Positions 31,685 to 40,890 of a stretch of 64,000 nucleotides of DNA are shown in pieces. The stretch is from Aquibium oceanicum (GTDB lineage Bacteria; Pseudomonadota; Alphaproteobacteria; Rhizobiales; Rhizobiaceae), in assembly GCF_001889605.1 (NCBI RefSeq), contig NZ_CP018171.1:4935501-4999500 (forward strand), given 5' to 3'. The number at the start of each line of letters is the position of its first letter. Position 1 is the first letter of the stretch. Under the pieces are notes generated by a model, which saw only the letters and a list, made by a program, of their open reading frames with translations, was not told the DNA's origin and did no database searches. The position numbers and the translations under genes were made by a program.

Positions 31685-32305
31685 TCAGGCGGCCTTCCTG
31701 ATCTCTTCCGTCTGCTGCATGTCGGCGATCCGAGCATTCAGCATCTTGGCCGCTTCGATCAGCTCTTCCGGGGAGAGGGTCAGCATGACCGCCTCGAAGT
31801 GCTCCAGAGGGGACCGTTCCGAGCCGGTCTTGTCCGTGGCCTCTTCCTTGGCTTCCGGCTCTTCCGTGGTGACCGGCTGTTCCGTGGTCTCTTCCGGAGT
31901 GGGCGCCGGCATGTCCTCCTTAGAGGCATACTTGCAGAACTCCTCATACTGCCCCATGCTGGTCACGCCGAGCGCCGTCTTGTGCGCCTCAAGGCTATCC
32001 ATGGCGAACTTGAGCGCGTCATCCAGCCCCATGGTGGCGACCTTTTCACGGTGCCCCTTGTGGAAGCCTTCGGCGAAAGCCTTGTCGGCGATCCGCCATG
32101 CGTTCCGGAAGGTCGACGTCACCTTGACGCCTTTTTCCACTCCGAACACCTTGTCCTCAAGGCGCTTTTTCGCACCCTTGCCACTGTCCCGCGCCATGGC
32201 CAGCCAGCAAAGGCCGACATAGTATGCGCCGTTGGTCTTGCTTTCCAAATCGCGGATACGACCGGCAACGCCTGAAATCGTGTATCCCTTGGTTTCCGTG
32301 GTCAT
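31685..32305 (-). CDS. Hypothetical phage protein, 206 aa, first gene of the block
   Basis: ATG at 32305 has AAGGGAAA upstream. N-terminal 120 residues are helical and basic (RIRDLESKTNGAYYVGLCWL, GAKKRLEDKVFGVEKGVKV, FRNAWRIADKAFAEGF); the middle is an acidic Thr/Glu/Pro linker (TPEETTEQPVTTEEPEAKEE); the end is a helix pair (SPEELIEAAKMLNARIADM). The shape suggests a DNA-binding domain plus tail, but none is proven. Confidence 0.65.
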   Translation of the reverse strand: MTTETKGYTISGVAGRIRDLESKTNGAYYVGLCWLAMARDSGKGAKKRLEDKVFGVEKGVKVTSTFRNAWRIADKAFAEGFHKGHREKVATMGLDDALKFAMDSLEAHKTALGVTSMGQYEEFCKYASKEDMPAPTPEETTEQPVTTEEPEAKEEATDKTGSERSPLEHFEAVMLTLSPEELIEAAKMLNARIADMQQTEEIRKAA

Positions 32306-32326
32306 CTTCGTTTCCCTTTCCGTTTT

Positions 32327-32338
32327 GCTCAATTGAGC
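32327..32338. promoter_or_regulatory. Perfect 12-bp palindrome before the first phage gene
   Basis: GCTCAATTGAGC lies 22 bp upstream of the ATG at 32305, a plausible operator position. No consensus promoter was clear in 32340-32560, which is AT-richer toward 32520-32570. Confidence 0.4.
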
Positions 32339-32573
32339 AGGTTGTCCGTTTGACACACCTCTCCCGTTGCCCCGCGAGGGGCTGGTTTAGAGCGGTGGCT
32401 GGCCGGTCCGTCATCACGACGCTCCGTTAGACATAGACTACACTGGCCCACGGTCAGGTCTACGAAGGCGTAGACGATTTTCTGCAGTAAATACAAGGTG
32501 TTGATTACCGAATAGTGACACACATACTTCACCTATATTTTCCATTTTTCATCTGATATCACTCCAGATATAG

Positions 32574-32599
32574 AAAAGGCGCCCCGAAAGGCGCCTTTT
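32574..32599. terminator. Bidirectional terminator at the right edge of the phage block
   Basis: AAAAGGCGCC (32574-32583) pairs with GGCGCCTTTT (32590-32599); T-runs exist on both strands. It shares the GGCGCC core of the other phage terminators and probably closes a unit that once continued to the right. Confidence 0.9.
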
Positions 32600-33563
32600 C
32601 CTTCGCCGTTTCTTTATTAAGACCCTAATCCCAACTCGGGGCCTCGATCAACGGCATGAACCTGGGGGTCATTGAAGATTAGTGTCTTGTTCCTCCTGTG
32701 AGCTCCAATTCGGCCAGAACCGGCGCGGTTTCGTTGAGGATGGTGGCAAAAACCTCCATGGTGCACCGCCACGCCGGTAGCCAAGCGGCACCAAAGCGCC
32801 GCGCCGCCCCGCGCCGGCTCAGCCCCTCGATCTGAACCGCATGGCGAACCCTATAGCTCTACGCCCATCTCAATAGACATCAGCTTTCCTGAAGCTTCCG
32901 ACAGCAGTCCCAACGGGGAAAGTCGGAAGGAGCGATTGCGAAATCTCCGGCCTCCGCTTGGCCCGAGCTGGTCGGCATGGCTCGGGTTCATTAGGAACTT
33001 TCAAAACTACACATGCGTTACCCTTGGCCAGAGGGCGAAAGCGGCTTGGCACGGATGGAATGTTCTGCACGTGCTACGGCCCCGCCGGCGGCGTGATGTT
33101 TCTGGGAGGAACCGCGCCGCCGGCGTCTGAGCGGCCAATGGTGCCAAACCGCCAAAATCGGTCACCGCCCACCGACTTTCTCGGCGTATTGTGTGTACGA
33201 TTTTTCCGTGAATAACTGCGCTACACCATTGCACGCGGATCTGATGGGCATAGATTTCCCTTGCGGCAGGGCAAGGCAATCGGCGCCATTGGGCGACACG
33301 TAACGAGGTGTGGGCGCGGATCCCGCAATCCGAAGCGCCTCGCGGTCCCTTCTTCCGCGAGGCGTTTCGCTACTCCAGCAATCCGAAGTCAGATTTCCGA
33401 TAGTCGAGGCTGCGCCCTGCTATGGCCGCAAGCCCGAACGTCTGACAACGTGGAGGCGGAGATGTTCCGCGCGGTAAAACCCGCGCCGCTCAGATCTCGT
33501 GGCGTCCTCGACGCTTCTGTCGGAGGGTTCGAACAAGGCGCGCGCCGAACTCTCCCCCAGATC
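32600..33563. other. No gene supported
   Basis: About 960 bp between the phage terminator and the sigma-factor gene. Frames on both strands are short, start without ribosome sites and have no family pattern. Probably a junction of decayed sequence. Confidence 0.5.
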
Positions 33564-34034
33564 CTAGAGCAGGCTGACGCGTGCGCGGTTGAGGCGGCTC
33601 TTGACCGTGCCCATGGCGCAGCCGCAGACCTCCGCCACCTCCTCGTATCTCATGCCCAGCATGCCGATGAGCACGATCACCTCGCGATGCTGCACGGGCA
33701 GCCGGTTGATCGCCGCGACGAGTTCCTTAACGCGCACCGACCATTCCTGCGTGGCCTGCTCGATCGGGCGGACCGAAGCGCAGTCGGCGAGCCCCGGGAC
33801 CTCGCGGCTGTAGACCTTGATGCGAGTATAGAAGGTGTTGCGCATGATCGTGAACGGCCACGATTTTATCCGGGTGCCCGGCTCGAACTTGTCGAGGTTG
33901 GCAATGCCCTTCGTCAGCGTCTCTTGAAAGAAGTCGTCGGCGTCGGATACGTCGCGGTAGAAGCTGCGGGCAAAGGCGCGAAAGGCCGCGATTAGATCGA
34001 CCAGTTCCCTCTCGATCCCGTCTCTCTCCGGCAT
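33564..34034 (-). CDS. ECF RNA polymerase sigma factor, EcfG-like
   Basis: 156 aa. Region 2: DADDFFQETLTKGIANLDKFEPGTRIKSWPFTIMRNTFYTRIK. Region 4: LPVQHREVIVLIGMLGMRYEEVAEVCGCAMGTVKSRLNRAR, the helix-turn-helix that reads the -35. The QETLxKxxxNxDxFxPGTxxxxWxFTIxRNTFY pattern is that of EcfG-type general stress sigma factors. No NepR or PhyR gene lies next to it, so it is probably one of several EcfG paralogs. The C-terminus stops right after region 4. Confidence 0.85.
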   Translation of the reverse strand: MPERDGIERELVDLIAAFRAFARSFYRDVSDADDFFQETLTKGIANLDKFEPGTRIKSWPFTIMRNTFYTRIKVYSREVPGLADCASVRPIEQATQEWSVRVKELVAAINRLPVQHREVIVLIGMLGMRYEEVAEVCGCAMGTVKSRLNRARVSLL

Positions 34035-34290
34035 CGGATGTACCTGCAGCGATAAACACGATTAAAGACCTGTCGAAAAGTGGCCGGTCGCGGCATTGGT
34101 TCCTGGCAAACCCCTTCAGGATGAGATCGATACCATAGACAGCGGCATTCGCGGGTTTGCGAAGTGTTATGCTCGCTCCTCCATTCTGCCTCGCTATCGT
34201 CGCATTGGCGGACGGAGCGGACCATCCCATTAACTGAGGCCCGCTCGTAAGAAGCGAACCGGTGGCGCAGATATGTGGTAGTAGTTCGCA

Positions 34291-34455
34291 ACAGCTGCGC
34301 GACGCGTGTCCGCTACGGCTACGGACGCGCGTAAGGCAGTGCTCCACGCGCTCGGGAACATGAAGGACGCGAAAACCGCGGCGAAGGCCAGAGAGACGTT
34401 TGCCGATGCTGCGGACGAGGCCGTCAATCTCATGCCATCCCGCCCAAGTCGCTAG
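34291..34455 (+). pseudogene. DUF982 protein, C-terminal fragment
   Basis: The plus strand reads ARKAVLHALGNMKDAKTAAK then ARETFADAADEAVNLMPSR and a stop, paralleling the C-terminal half of the DUF982 gene at 47028 (VRKAVLKAMESAYTVTTARKAFAEAADEAGILLP). No start. The IS407-type element begins 38 bp downstream. Confidence 0.5.
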
Positions 34456-34511
34456 CGCCAGCCGGTTTCAAAACCCCCAAATTGGAACCGACCTGACCTG
34501 CCACTGAACTT

Positions 34512-35441
34512 TCATCCAGCGGCGGTTAGAGCCTTGGCCGTTTCTGTTACGCCGTAGGGCGCGGTTCGAGCAACCGGTGGAGACGCGAAGCCCTTATCGA
34601 GCGAAGCGTCGGAGGCGGTTGCGGCGAGAGTTCCGGCGAAGGCCGCCGGGGTCTGGTATCCGAGCGAGGAATGAGGTCTCGCAGAGTTGAAGTCCTGCCG
34701 CCACTCGGCGATGGCGTTGCGGGCGTGGTCGAGGCCGAAGAACAGGCTCTCGTTCAGGAGTTCGTCGCGCATCCGGCCGTTGAAGGATTCGACGTAACCG
34801 TTTTGCATGGGCTTGCCCGGCGCGATGTAGTGCCATTCGACGCGATGATCCTTCGACCAGGCGAGGATCGCGTTCGAGGTGAACTCCGTGCCGTGGTCGG
34901 AAACGATCATGTCCGGCTTGCCGCGACGGCTGATCAGATCGGTCAGCTCACGGGCCACCCGACGACCGGAGATCGACGTGTCGGGGATGGCGCCCAGGCA
35001 TTCGCGGGTCACGTCGTCGACGATGTTGAGCACGCGGAACCGCCGCCCGCAGGCAAACTGGTCGTGCACGAAGTCCAGCGACCAACGCGCGTTCGGCCTC
35101 GCCTCGACCAGGATCGGCGCCCGCGTGCCCACCGCGCGTCGCCGCGCCCGGCGCTTGCGCACTGTCAGCCCCTCCTCGCGGTAGAGCCGATAGATGCGGT
35201 TGATCCCTGATGGCTCGCCCTCGCGCCGCAGCAGGATGAACAGGCGCCGATAGCCGAAACGCCGGCGCTCGTTGGCGAGATCGCGCAGCCGGCCGCGCAG
35301 TTCGGTCTCCGGCGCCCGGCACGACTGGTAGCGGATCATCGTGCGATCGGCACCGACGATGGAACAGGCCCGACGCTCCGACAGACCCATGACGGCCTGC
35401 AGATGCGCGACGGCTTCGCGCTTGGCGGCGGGCCCTACCAT
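34512..35441 (-). CDS. IS407-like OrfB transposase
   Basis: 309 aa with the HTH_21 segment ([17 protein letters not shown]), then catalytic D in [10 protein letters not shown] in [11 protein letters not shown] and E in [18 protein letters not shown]. An A7 run (T7 at 35441-35447 on the plus strand) lies exactly where OrfA is left by a -1 slip (A AAA AAA), so the functional enzyme is probably an OrfAB fusion. Confidence 0.92.
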   Translation of the reverse strand: MVGPAAKREAVAHLQAVMGLSERRACSIVGADRTMIRYQSCRAPETELRGRLRDLANERRRFGYRRLFILLRREGEPSGINRIYRLYREEGLTVRKRRARRRAVGTRAPILVEARPNARWSLDFVHDQFACGRRFRVLNIVDDVTRECLGAIPDTSISGRRVARELTDLISRRGKPDMIVSDHGTEFTSNAILAWSKDHRVEWHYIAPGKPMQNGYVESFNGRMRDELLNESLFFGLDHARNAIAEWRQDFNSARPHSSLGYQTPAAFAGTLAATASDASLDKGFASPPVARTAPYGVTETAKALTAAG

Positions 35442-35701
35442 TTTTTTGACAGGAGCTCGCGAAGGGCCGAGGCTTCCAGCATCTGCTCGGCGAGCAGGTT
35501 CTTCAGCCTCCCGTTCTCGTCTTCCAAAGCCCTCAGGCGCTTGGCGTCGGACACGTCCATGCCGCCATACTTCGCCTTCCAGTTATACAGCGTCGCCTCA
35601 GAGACCCCGTGCTTGCGGGCCAGGTCACCTGCCTTCGCACCCGCCTCGTGCTCGCGTAGAACCCCGATGATCTGCTCTTCCGTAAATCGCTTTCGCTTCA
35701 T
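35435..35701 (-). CDS. IS407-like OrfA
   Basis: 88 aa HTH protein ([33 protein letters not shown]) followed by a zipper ([19 protein letters not shown]). Typical OrfA; its last codons contain the A7 slippery run. Confidence 0.92.
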   Translation of the reverse strand: MKRKRFTEEQIIGVLREHEAGAKAGDLARKHGVSEATLYNWKAKYGGMDVSDAKRLRALEDENGRLKNLLAEQMLEASALRELLSKKW

Positions 35702-35771
35702 CTGTCCGTCCTTCGATCGAGAGCCGGACTCTAACTCCAGGTGGAGGAAAAACTCAGTGGCAGGTCAGACC

Positions 35772-36220
35772 GAAGCCGAAGCGACTTTTTCCCATCCCGT
35801 GAAGCCGTGCGCGGCAGGCTCCATTTTCCCTTCGAGGCGCAGGCTGACCGGGACTTTCGGTGCGACCGAGATTGGAAGAGCAAGGCCCAGCGGGCATATC
35901 AGCGGCGTACGCAGGCGGCCGATGCGCTGATCGCCTCGGTCTTCCTTCCCGACACCAATACGCGCCGAATGCGCCGCGCAACTGCTACGCTGGTCGCTGG
36001 AGCCATCGGCAAGGACGTGGTCAGCCGCACTTGGCGCAAGGTCAATACCGGCCGGGATGCCTGTAACGCTCGCTCGCTGGCCGAGGAACCGATCATGCGC
36101 CTGATCCTGGACGGCACGATGGTCCGTGACAGGCTCGACCGCAAGGCGACCTCGCTCTCGCTGCTGGTAATCGTCGGCGTGCCCCGGATGATGCCGTGCT
36201 TTCGATCGATCGAGATGTAG
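35772..36220 (+). pseudogene. IS256-family transposase, N-terminal/middle remnant
   Basis: The plus strand reads DTNTRRMRRATATLVAGAIG, KDVVSRTWRKVNTGRDACNA and RSLAEEPIMRLILDGTMVRD then RLDRKATSLSLLVIVGV, the segment of IS256 (mutator) transposases around the first catalytic Asp (LDGT). The frame ends at 36220 before the rest of the DDE core. The upstream IS407-like insertion probably cut or displaced its 5' end. Confidence 0.65.
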
Positions 36221-36508
36221 CTTTTGTAGCCATGACGGGAATGGCGATGTCGATCTGAGGGGCGCCGTCCTCCTTCGGTTTGGCCCTGGAGAACTTCACC
36301 GTCCAATGGGCGTCGCGATCGGATGTCCCCATCAGTTGGCTTGATTTTTTTTTCACCAATTCTTACGAATACCGAGCGAATGAATATCGGCAGTGCAGAC
36401 CAACTTTCCCCGCGACCGTTGTCCGCAGTCCCATACCTCCTCTGTTGGCCGACCACACTTGAACATAGTTTGATCGCTGGTTCGCTCTGAGCGGTGATCC
36501 TTTTTGAC

Positions 36509-36766
36509 TCAGGGTTCACCCGGGTGTCCCGGCTCAGGGAGCACGTCGGTTTTTGTTCCATTCTGCGTATCGCGTCGATCCGTTCCGGCGCGGCAACGCG
36601 CTTCGATAAGCCATTCGAGGACGGCAAGATCGGCCAGCACATCATTGGGATTTCGCCGCCACGCCGATCTCAAAGCCGCCCTAAGCCAACGCCCGGTCTG
36701 TGCGCTCGCCAGGACCTCTTTGTATAACCGATCAGGTGATTTGGCAGTAGTTGATTTCTTGCTCAT
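36509..36766 (-). CDS. Hypothetical protein, 85 aa, last gene of dab operon
   Basis: ATG at 36766 lies 11 bp after the DUF6671 stop. The protein is helical and basic (PDRLYKEVLASAQTGRWLRA, NPNDVLADLAVLEWLIEARC) with a disordered tail. Same direction and spacing as the operon, but weak ribosome site. Function unknown. Confidence 0.5.
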   Translation of the reverse strand: MSKKSTTAKSPDRLYKEVLASAQTGRWLRAALRSAWRRNPNDVLADLAVLEWLIEARCRAGTDRRDTQNGTKTDVLPEPGHPGEP

Positions 36767-36776
36767 GCTCGTCATC

Positions 36777-37643
36777 TCAGGGGTTGCAGAACAGGCAATG
36801 AGCGGCCGAAGCGCGCGATGCCCGATCAGACGCTCTACGCCTTGAAACATGCTTGCACTTCACACAGCCGTAGACTTCCCAGAGTGGCAAAGTACTTGGT
36901 CCACCACACTCTTCGCATGGTAAGCCCGTCTCGATGTCAACGAGACCAAAGCCCGGGTTGTCGCAATCTGGACAGAGTGTCAGCAATCTGACCGCGAGCC
37001 TTCTGACGGCCTTCTGGATTGCGGCCATCCGGGTCGGGTTGAAGTGTGCACGCATGTCCGACGCGACGAGTGCTTTACCATCTTTGGATGACTTAGCGCA
37101 GACAGCGATTGCTTCGTCCAGCGCACAATAGGAGCCGATGCCCTTGAAGATTATTCCCGGTACGCGATCTGGCAAGTTCGGCCGGACGATCAGCGCATGC
37201 GAAGGAAAGTAGTTGTTCGTCAGAAAATCTTCGAGTTCGCTGATTGCCGCGACTGAGCGATGCGCAAAGACTGGCGCATCGACCACTAGATGCTCGTGGA
37301 CGATGATCCCAGCGACATCATCGACGAGAACAACAAGCTCGATGCCGCCTGGTACGAAAGGCAATTGAGGATGAGGACCATAAGCACCTTCGCTCGCAAG
37401 ACCGCGGGGCAGCTTCATAGCGGTCATGCCAAGCCGGGCTTTTGCCATAACTGTTTCGAGCATCGTGCCCTTGCGAGGAACTTCGCCGGTAAACGTGCCA
37501 AGCGCATCGGTATCGATCATCTCGGGTACGAGCACACTCAGTCCCAGAATGTCGTGAAGAATAGCGGAAAACGCCTGCTCCTTGCCATGCATGGTTGCGA
37601 GTGCGGCCTGTCCGCCATCATAAACGCTCAGAGGCCTGCCCAT
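36777..37643 (-). CDS. DUF6671 family protein with zinc-finger tail
   Basis: 288 aa from ATG 37643, which overlaps the cysD stop (TGATG). The conserved core is TMHGKEQAFSAILHDILGL, then DTDALGTFTGEVPRKGTMLE and KARLGMTAMKLPRGLASEGAYGPH, which I recognise as DUF6671. The C-terminus has four Cys pairs (CPDC, CEEC, CVKC, CLFC) forming two zinc knuckles. Biochemistry unknown; stop-start coupling to cysD suggests they act together. Confidence 0.8.
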   Translation of the reverse strand: MGRPLSVYDGGQAALATMHGKEQAFSAILHDILGLSVLVPEMIDTDALGTFTGEVPRKGTMLETVMAKARLGMTAMKLPRGLASEGAYGPHPQLPFVPGGIELVVLVDDVAGIIVHEHLVVDAPVFAHRSVAAISELEDFLTNNYFPSHALIVRPNLPDRVPGIIFKGIGSYCALDEAIAVCAKSSKDGKALVASDMRAHFNPTRMAAIQKAVRRLAVRLLTLCPDCDNPGFGLVDIETGLPCEECGGPSTLPLWEVYGCVKCKHVSRRRASDRASRASAAHCLFCNP

Positions 37644-38533
37644 CAAAAATAGCCTTCGCGTTTTTGTGCCTCCAGCGACGAACCATCGCCGACCCGGCCG
37701 TTTCGCTCCGAGATTCGGGCCGAGAAGGTTTCTTGCAGTACGGCGCCAAGGTCCGATGCCGACGACTTTGCCGCGGCCGTGACCGGCCAGCACCCCAGCG
37801 ACCGAAAACGCACGCCCATTGTCCTTATCGGCCCAAACTGGAAACGCTTCGCCTGCTCGGGTTGGTCAACCACGATCAGATTGCCATTGTGCTCTACGAC
37901 TGGCCGCGGCGCAGCGAAGTAGAGTGGACAAAGCTCGATACGATTGAAGAAGATGTAAGCCCACAAATCCTGCTCGGTCCAATTCGACAACGGATAGACG
38001 CGGAGGGTCTGCTCCGGGCTTCGGCGGAAATTGTAAATCGACCAAAGTTCCGGTCGTTGGTTCTTGGGATCCCAGCTGTGTTCCTTGCCCCGGACGGACA
38101 CGATGCGCTCCTTGGCCCTGGATGCTTCTTCATCTCGCCTGGCACCGCCGAGAATGACATCATAGCCACCCAGATCGAGAGCTTGCTTGAGCGCATCTGT
38201 CCGCATCATGGTCGTGTAGGTGGCGCCGTGATCAATCGGGTTCAGCCCCTCGCGTCGCCCTTCTTCGTTCACATGGGTGCGGAGTTCGAACTCGTTCGCA
38301 GCAGCGAAAGCATCGCGAAACGCAATTACATCGTTGAATTCCCACGTGGAGTCGACAAGCAACAGAGGGATAGGCGGTTTTGCCGGGTAGAATGCCTTGA
38401 CGGTAAGGTGTGCCAACACCGTTGAATCCTTGCCGCCAGAAAACAGGACCACGGCATTGCTGCTCTCGACCACCGCCTCCCGGATAATCCCGATTGCCTC
38501 ACTTTCCCTGTGCGAGAGATGCGTGAAGCTCAT
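37643..38533 (-). CDS. cysD: Sulfate adenylyltransferase subunit 2 (CysD)-like
   Basis: 296 aa. PP-loop SGGKDSTVLAHL (about 35-46) for ATP, DSTWEF, the GGARRDEEASRAKERIVSVR loop, NFRRSPEQTLRVYPLSNWTE, and the C-terminal RFRSLGCWPVT and EAQKREGYF. These are diagnostic for CysD, which with the GTPase CysN makes adenosine-5'-phosphosulfate. No cysN is present; the gene is instead joined to dabA (ATGA overlap) and DUF6671. Either it works with a CysN encoded elsewhere or it has been recruited to another adenylation. Confidence 0.85.
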   Translation of the reverse strand: MSFTHLSHRESEAIGIIREAVVESSNAVVLFSGGKDSTVLAHLTVKAFYPAKPPIPLLLVDSTWEFNDVIAFRDAFAAANEFELRTHVNEEGRREGLNPIDHGATYTTMMRTDALKQALDLGGYDVILGGARRDEEASRAKERIVSVRGKEHSWDPKNQRPELWSIYNFRRSPEQTLRVYPLSNWTEQDLWAYIFFNRIELCPLYFAAPRPVVEHNGNLIVVDQPEQAKRFQFGPIRTMGVRFRSLGCWPVTAAAKSSASDLGAVLQETFSARISERNGRVGDGSSLEAQKREGYF

Positions 38534-40890
38534 AATGCACCCCATCGGAGATCTCTGATGTAGCGGCTGGTCGGGCGGCCGAGATCGTCCAGGGCGACGA
38601 GCGAAAGCCAGGCGTTGTCGAACAACGCGCGTACACCTGTATGACGTTCCAAGATTGTTGTGATCGCATCGATAGGGGCAGCGACGAGGACGCAAAGGCG
38701 CACAGGATCATGAACAAGCCGTTCGCCATCGTGGACCGATTGCCAAGGTAAGCCGGTGCGAAGCGGTCCTGAGTTGCCTTCGAGCACACCAATGCCGCCC
38801 GCTACGTTGTGAAGCATTTTATTCCCCGATCCATACATGTCAGGCGCCACGCTCGAACCGAAATATTGGAGGCTGATCCAACTCGCCACGACAACCGGCG
38901 CCGTCATGATCAATTCAAGGACTTTGAACCCATCATCCTTGCGCCAGTCATAGTCATGCAAAAAACTACGCCCCTCCAGCGCGAGACCGCGTGTTCGAGA
39001 TCGCGGTGCGGCGATAAATGCCGCACATCCAGCCAAGCCCCATTCGGGCCGCAACTCGGACCAATCCTTGCCGCGGACAGTGAGGGAAGCGGCGTTGCTC
39101 GCACCGGGCAGACGGGCGGCGCGCTCGACCCGGGCAAGGGCACTCGCCTGATCAAGCCAACAGCGCGCTTGCGAAATTTGCGGCGTAAGGCCTTTCGCGA
39201 AATCTTCGAACAGAGTCACCTGGTCGGAGGTCGTGTCGTGCAATCCGGCAACGAACACGGTCTCCTGCGGGATGGTGATGCCCATGACCACCAGCCCTTG
39301 CCGAACCTCCGCCTCGTTGAGGATGCCGGCGAGCACTCTTGCGTTGACGTCGCCGGCGTGGCCTCCGCATGCTCCGCAATGCAGTGCGCTGGCGAACGGG
39401 TTGTTGACGACTTGCGCGCCGTGACCGATGAGCAGGATGAGTGGCGGAAAATCCTGCGTCATCGACATCGCCTGCAAAATGCCCGATGCCATTGTAATCT
39501 TGGTGCTGAGATCAGCGTTCAAATACGGCGCGGGCTCTGCCACAGTCGAGTCTTCTTGGCGGAGGGCGCCTCTCGCCAACCGGAGCGCGTATCCAAGACC
39601 GGCCGCCTCGACATAGGCAAAAGACGAAACGGCAGCGGCCTTGAACCGGTCCAGCGCTCTTCGAGCGCGTCTTGCGATTCTGGCGTTGGTATCCGGCAAT
39701 TGGTTTTCGCGCGTGGATGCCGTGGTAGACACCGCTGGAGGTAGCAGCACCGGCAGGCGATGTTCTGGGACATCGGAAGCGAAGCGATGATGCGAGGAGC
39801 CGATCCCAAAGAAGCCAGCGAAACCTCCTGTCTCGATACATGGTGAAACGCATTCCAACGCCCGCCGGAAAACCTCCGAGCGCACGTCGATACAAAAGAA
39901 CGCCTTTATTTCGGTCGGCTTGCCAGCCGGCTTGAGGGTATTCGTGGACAGTGTCCGTGCCAGATTTCTGCGGGAGGCCACTTCAACCGATGTTTGCAGA
40001 ACACAATCCACGAGAATGTCGTCGGACACGACCAGTGGAGCTGCGTGCGCTCTAAGTATGCCTGCCCATTTTTCCCGGCTGCGCGGTGACGCGAGATCAA
40101 GACATGCCTTTTCAAACTGAAGGTAAGCGGCCAGGAATCCATACAGTGTCTCGTCGCGTTCCCCTTTTTGTTCAGCCAGCCAGCCTGGCAACCGCGCCGC
40201 CTGCGCCCAGCCGCGGAGACGAAGCAGCAACTGATGGCAGTAGCTCTCCGCTGCTGTTTCGGAAACGCCGAGCTTGCCCAGCGCGGCGATTACCGCATCG
40301 GCTGTGCTGGCAGGCGCTCCTTGCGCTTTGCGGCAAAATCCTTTCAGGCCGACGAGTTCGGGAACGAGGTCGTGTGTCGCGAACTCACGCCAGCTGGCAA
40401 AGGCGTTCGCTAGTCTTGCCGGGCGCCACATTGCCTGGCCCTCATCGAAGTAGCCCTGAGCCCAAATCGACAACCTCTCTTCGACCAGCACTGGAAAATC
40501 GAACCCGCGTTCGGCGGAAAGGATATCCGCGACGGTGGCAAGCGGCCCTACAGGATCACGTTCCACCCCGGCGGCGGCTTTGACACTCGAGGCGTTCATG
40601 CGCGAATCCAGACCGAGATCACCAAGCGCTATTCCGATGTCACCATCTTCGATCTCTCCACTTGCCAGCCTGTCGCGGTACCAGGCTCGCGGCATGAGCG
40701 GATGCGGACCGCCAATCCGCTCCATACGCGCAGCAACGATTGGAAGAGTTTCTTCCGCGTGGCCGAGAAACGGGTTGACAGCAACGGTTGCGCTCAGCGG
40801 CCATGCAGGAGGGATCATCTGACAGGCCCGGTCGACTGCCTCGAGGACTGGGTTCGCAAAGAAGCCACTGGCCGAAGGAATCTGGTTCAT
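38530..40890 (-). CDS. dabA: DabA inorganic-carbon accumulation protein (DUF2309/UPF0753)
   Basis: 786 aa from the ATG at 40890, overlapping the dabB stop (ATGA). The carbonic-anhydrase-like zinc site is visible: FFCIDVRSEVFRRALE supplies C and D, and HGAQVVNNPFASALHCGACGG supplies H and C. Early motif PLSATVAVNPFLGHAEETLP is also typical. In the DAB systems of chemolithoautotrophs, DabA with the membrane subunit DabB drives bicarbonate accumulation using ion gradient energy. The zinc ligands are intact, so activity is expected. Confidence 0.9.
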   Translation of the reverse strand: MNQIPSASGFFANPVLEAVDRACQMIPPAWPLSATVAVNPFLGHAEETLPIVAARMERIGGPHPLMPRAWYRDRLASGEIEDGDIGIALGDLGLDSRMNASSVKAAAGVERDPVGPLATVADILSAERGFDFPVLVEERLSIWAQGYFDEGQAMWRPARLANAFASWREFATHDLVPELVGLKGFCRKAQGAPASTADAVIAALGKLGVSETAAESYCHQLLLRLRGWAQAARLPGWLAEQKGERDETLYGFLAAYLQFEKACLDLASPRSREKWAGILRAHAAPLVVSDDILVDCVLQTSVEVASRRNLARTLSTNTLKPAGKPTEIKAFFCIDVRSEVFRRALECVSPCIETGGFAGFFGIGSSHHRFASDVPEHRLPVLLPPAVSTTASTRENQLPDTNARIARRARRALDRFKAAAVSSFAYVEAAGLGYALRLARGALRQEDSTVAEPAPYLNADLSTKITMASGILQAMSMTQDFPPLILLIGHGAQVVNNPFASALHCGACGGHAGDVNARVLAGILNEAEVRQGLVVMGITIPQETVFVAGLHDTTSDQVTLFEDFAKGLTPQISQARCWLDQASALARVERAARLPGASNAASLTVRGKDWSELRPEWGLAGCAAFIAAPRSRTRGLALEGRSFLHDYDWRKDDGFKVLELIMTAPVVVASWISLQYFGSSVAPDMYGSGNKMLHNVAGGIGVLEGNSGPLRTGLPWQSVHDGERLVHDPVRLCVLVAAPIDAITTILERHTGVRALFDNAWLSLVALDDLGRPTSRYIRDLRWGAL

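Larger units (their letters stand above)
34494..35767 (-). mobile_element. IS3-family element, IS407-like group (1274 bp)
   Basis: Inverted ends TGACCTGCCACTGA (34494) and its complement (to 35767); 4-bp target duplication GACC (34490-34493 and 35768-35771). OrfA and OrfB on the minus strand. The ends, 4-bp duplication and OrfB sequence fit the IS407 group. Appears intact. Confidence 0.93.

Noticed and set aside
34035-34290. EcfG-type promoter (GGAAC-N16-CGTT) upstream of the sigma factor
   Set aside because: A GGAACC exists on the minus strand but no matching -10 at the required distance.
38809-39744. 311-codon plus-strand frame inside dabA
   Set aside because: Antisense shadow of a gene with intact catalytic motifs.
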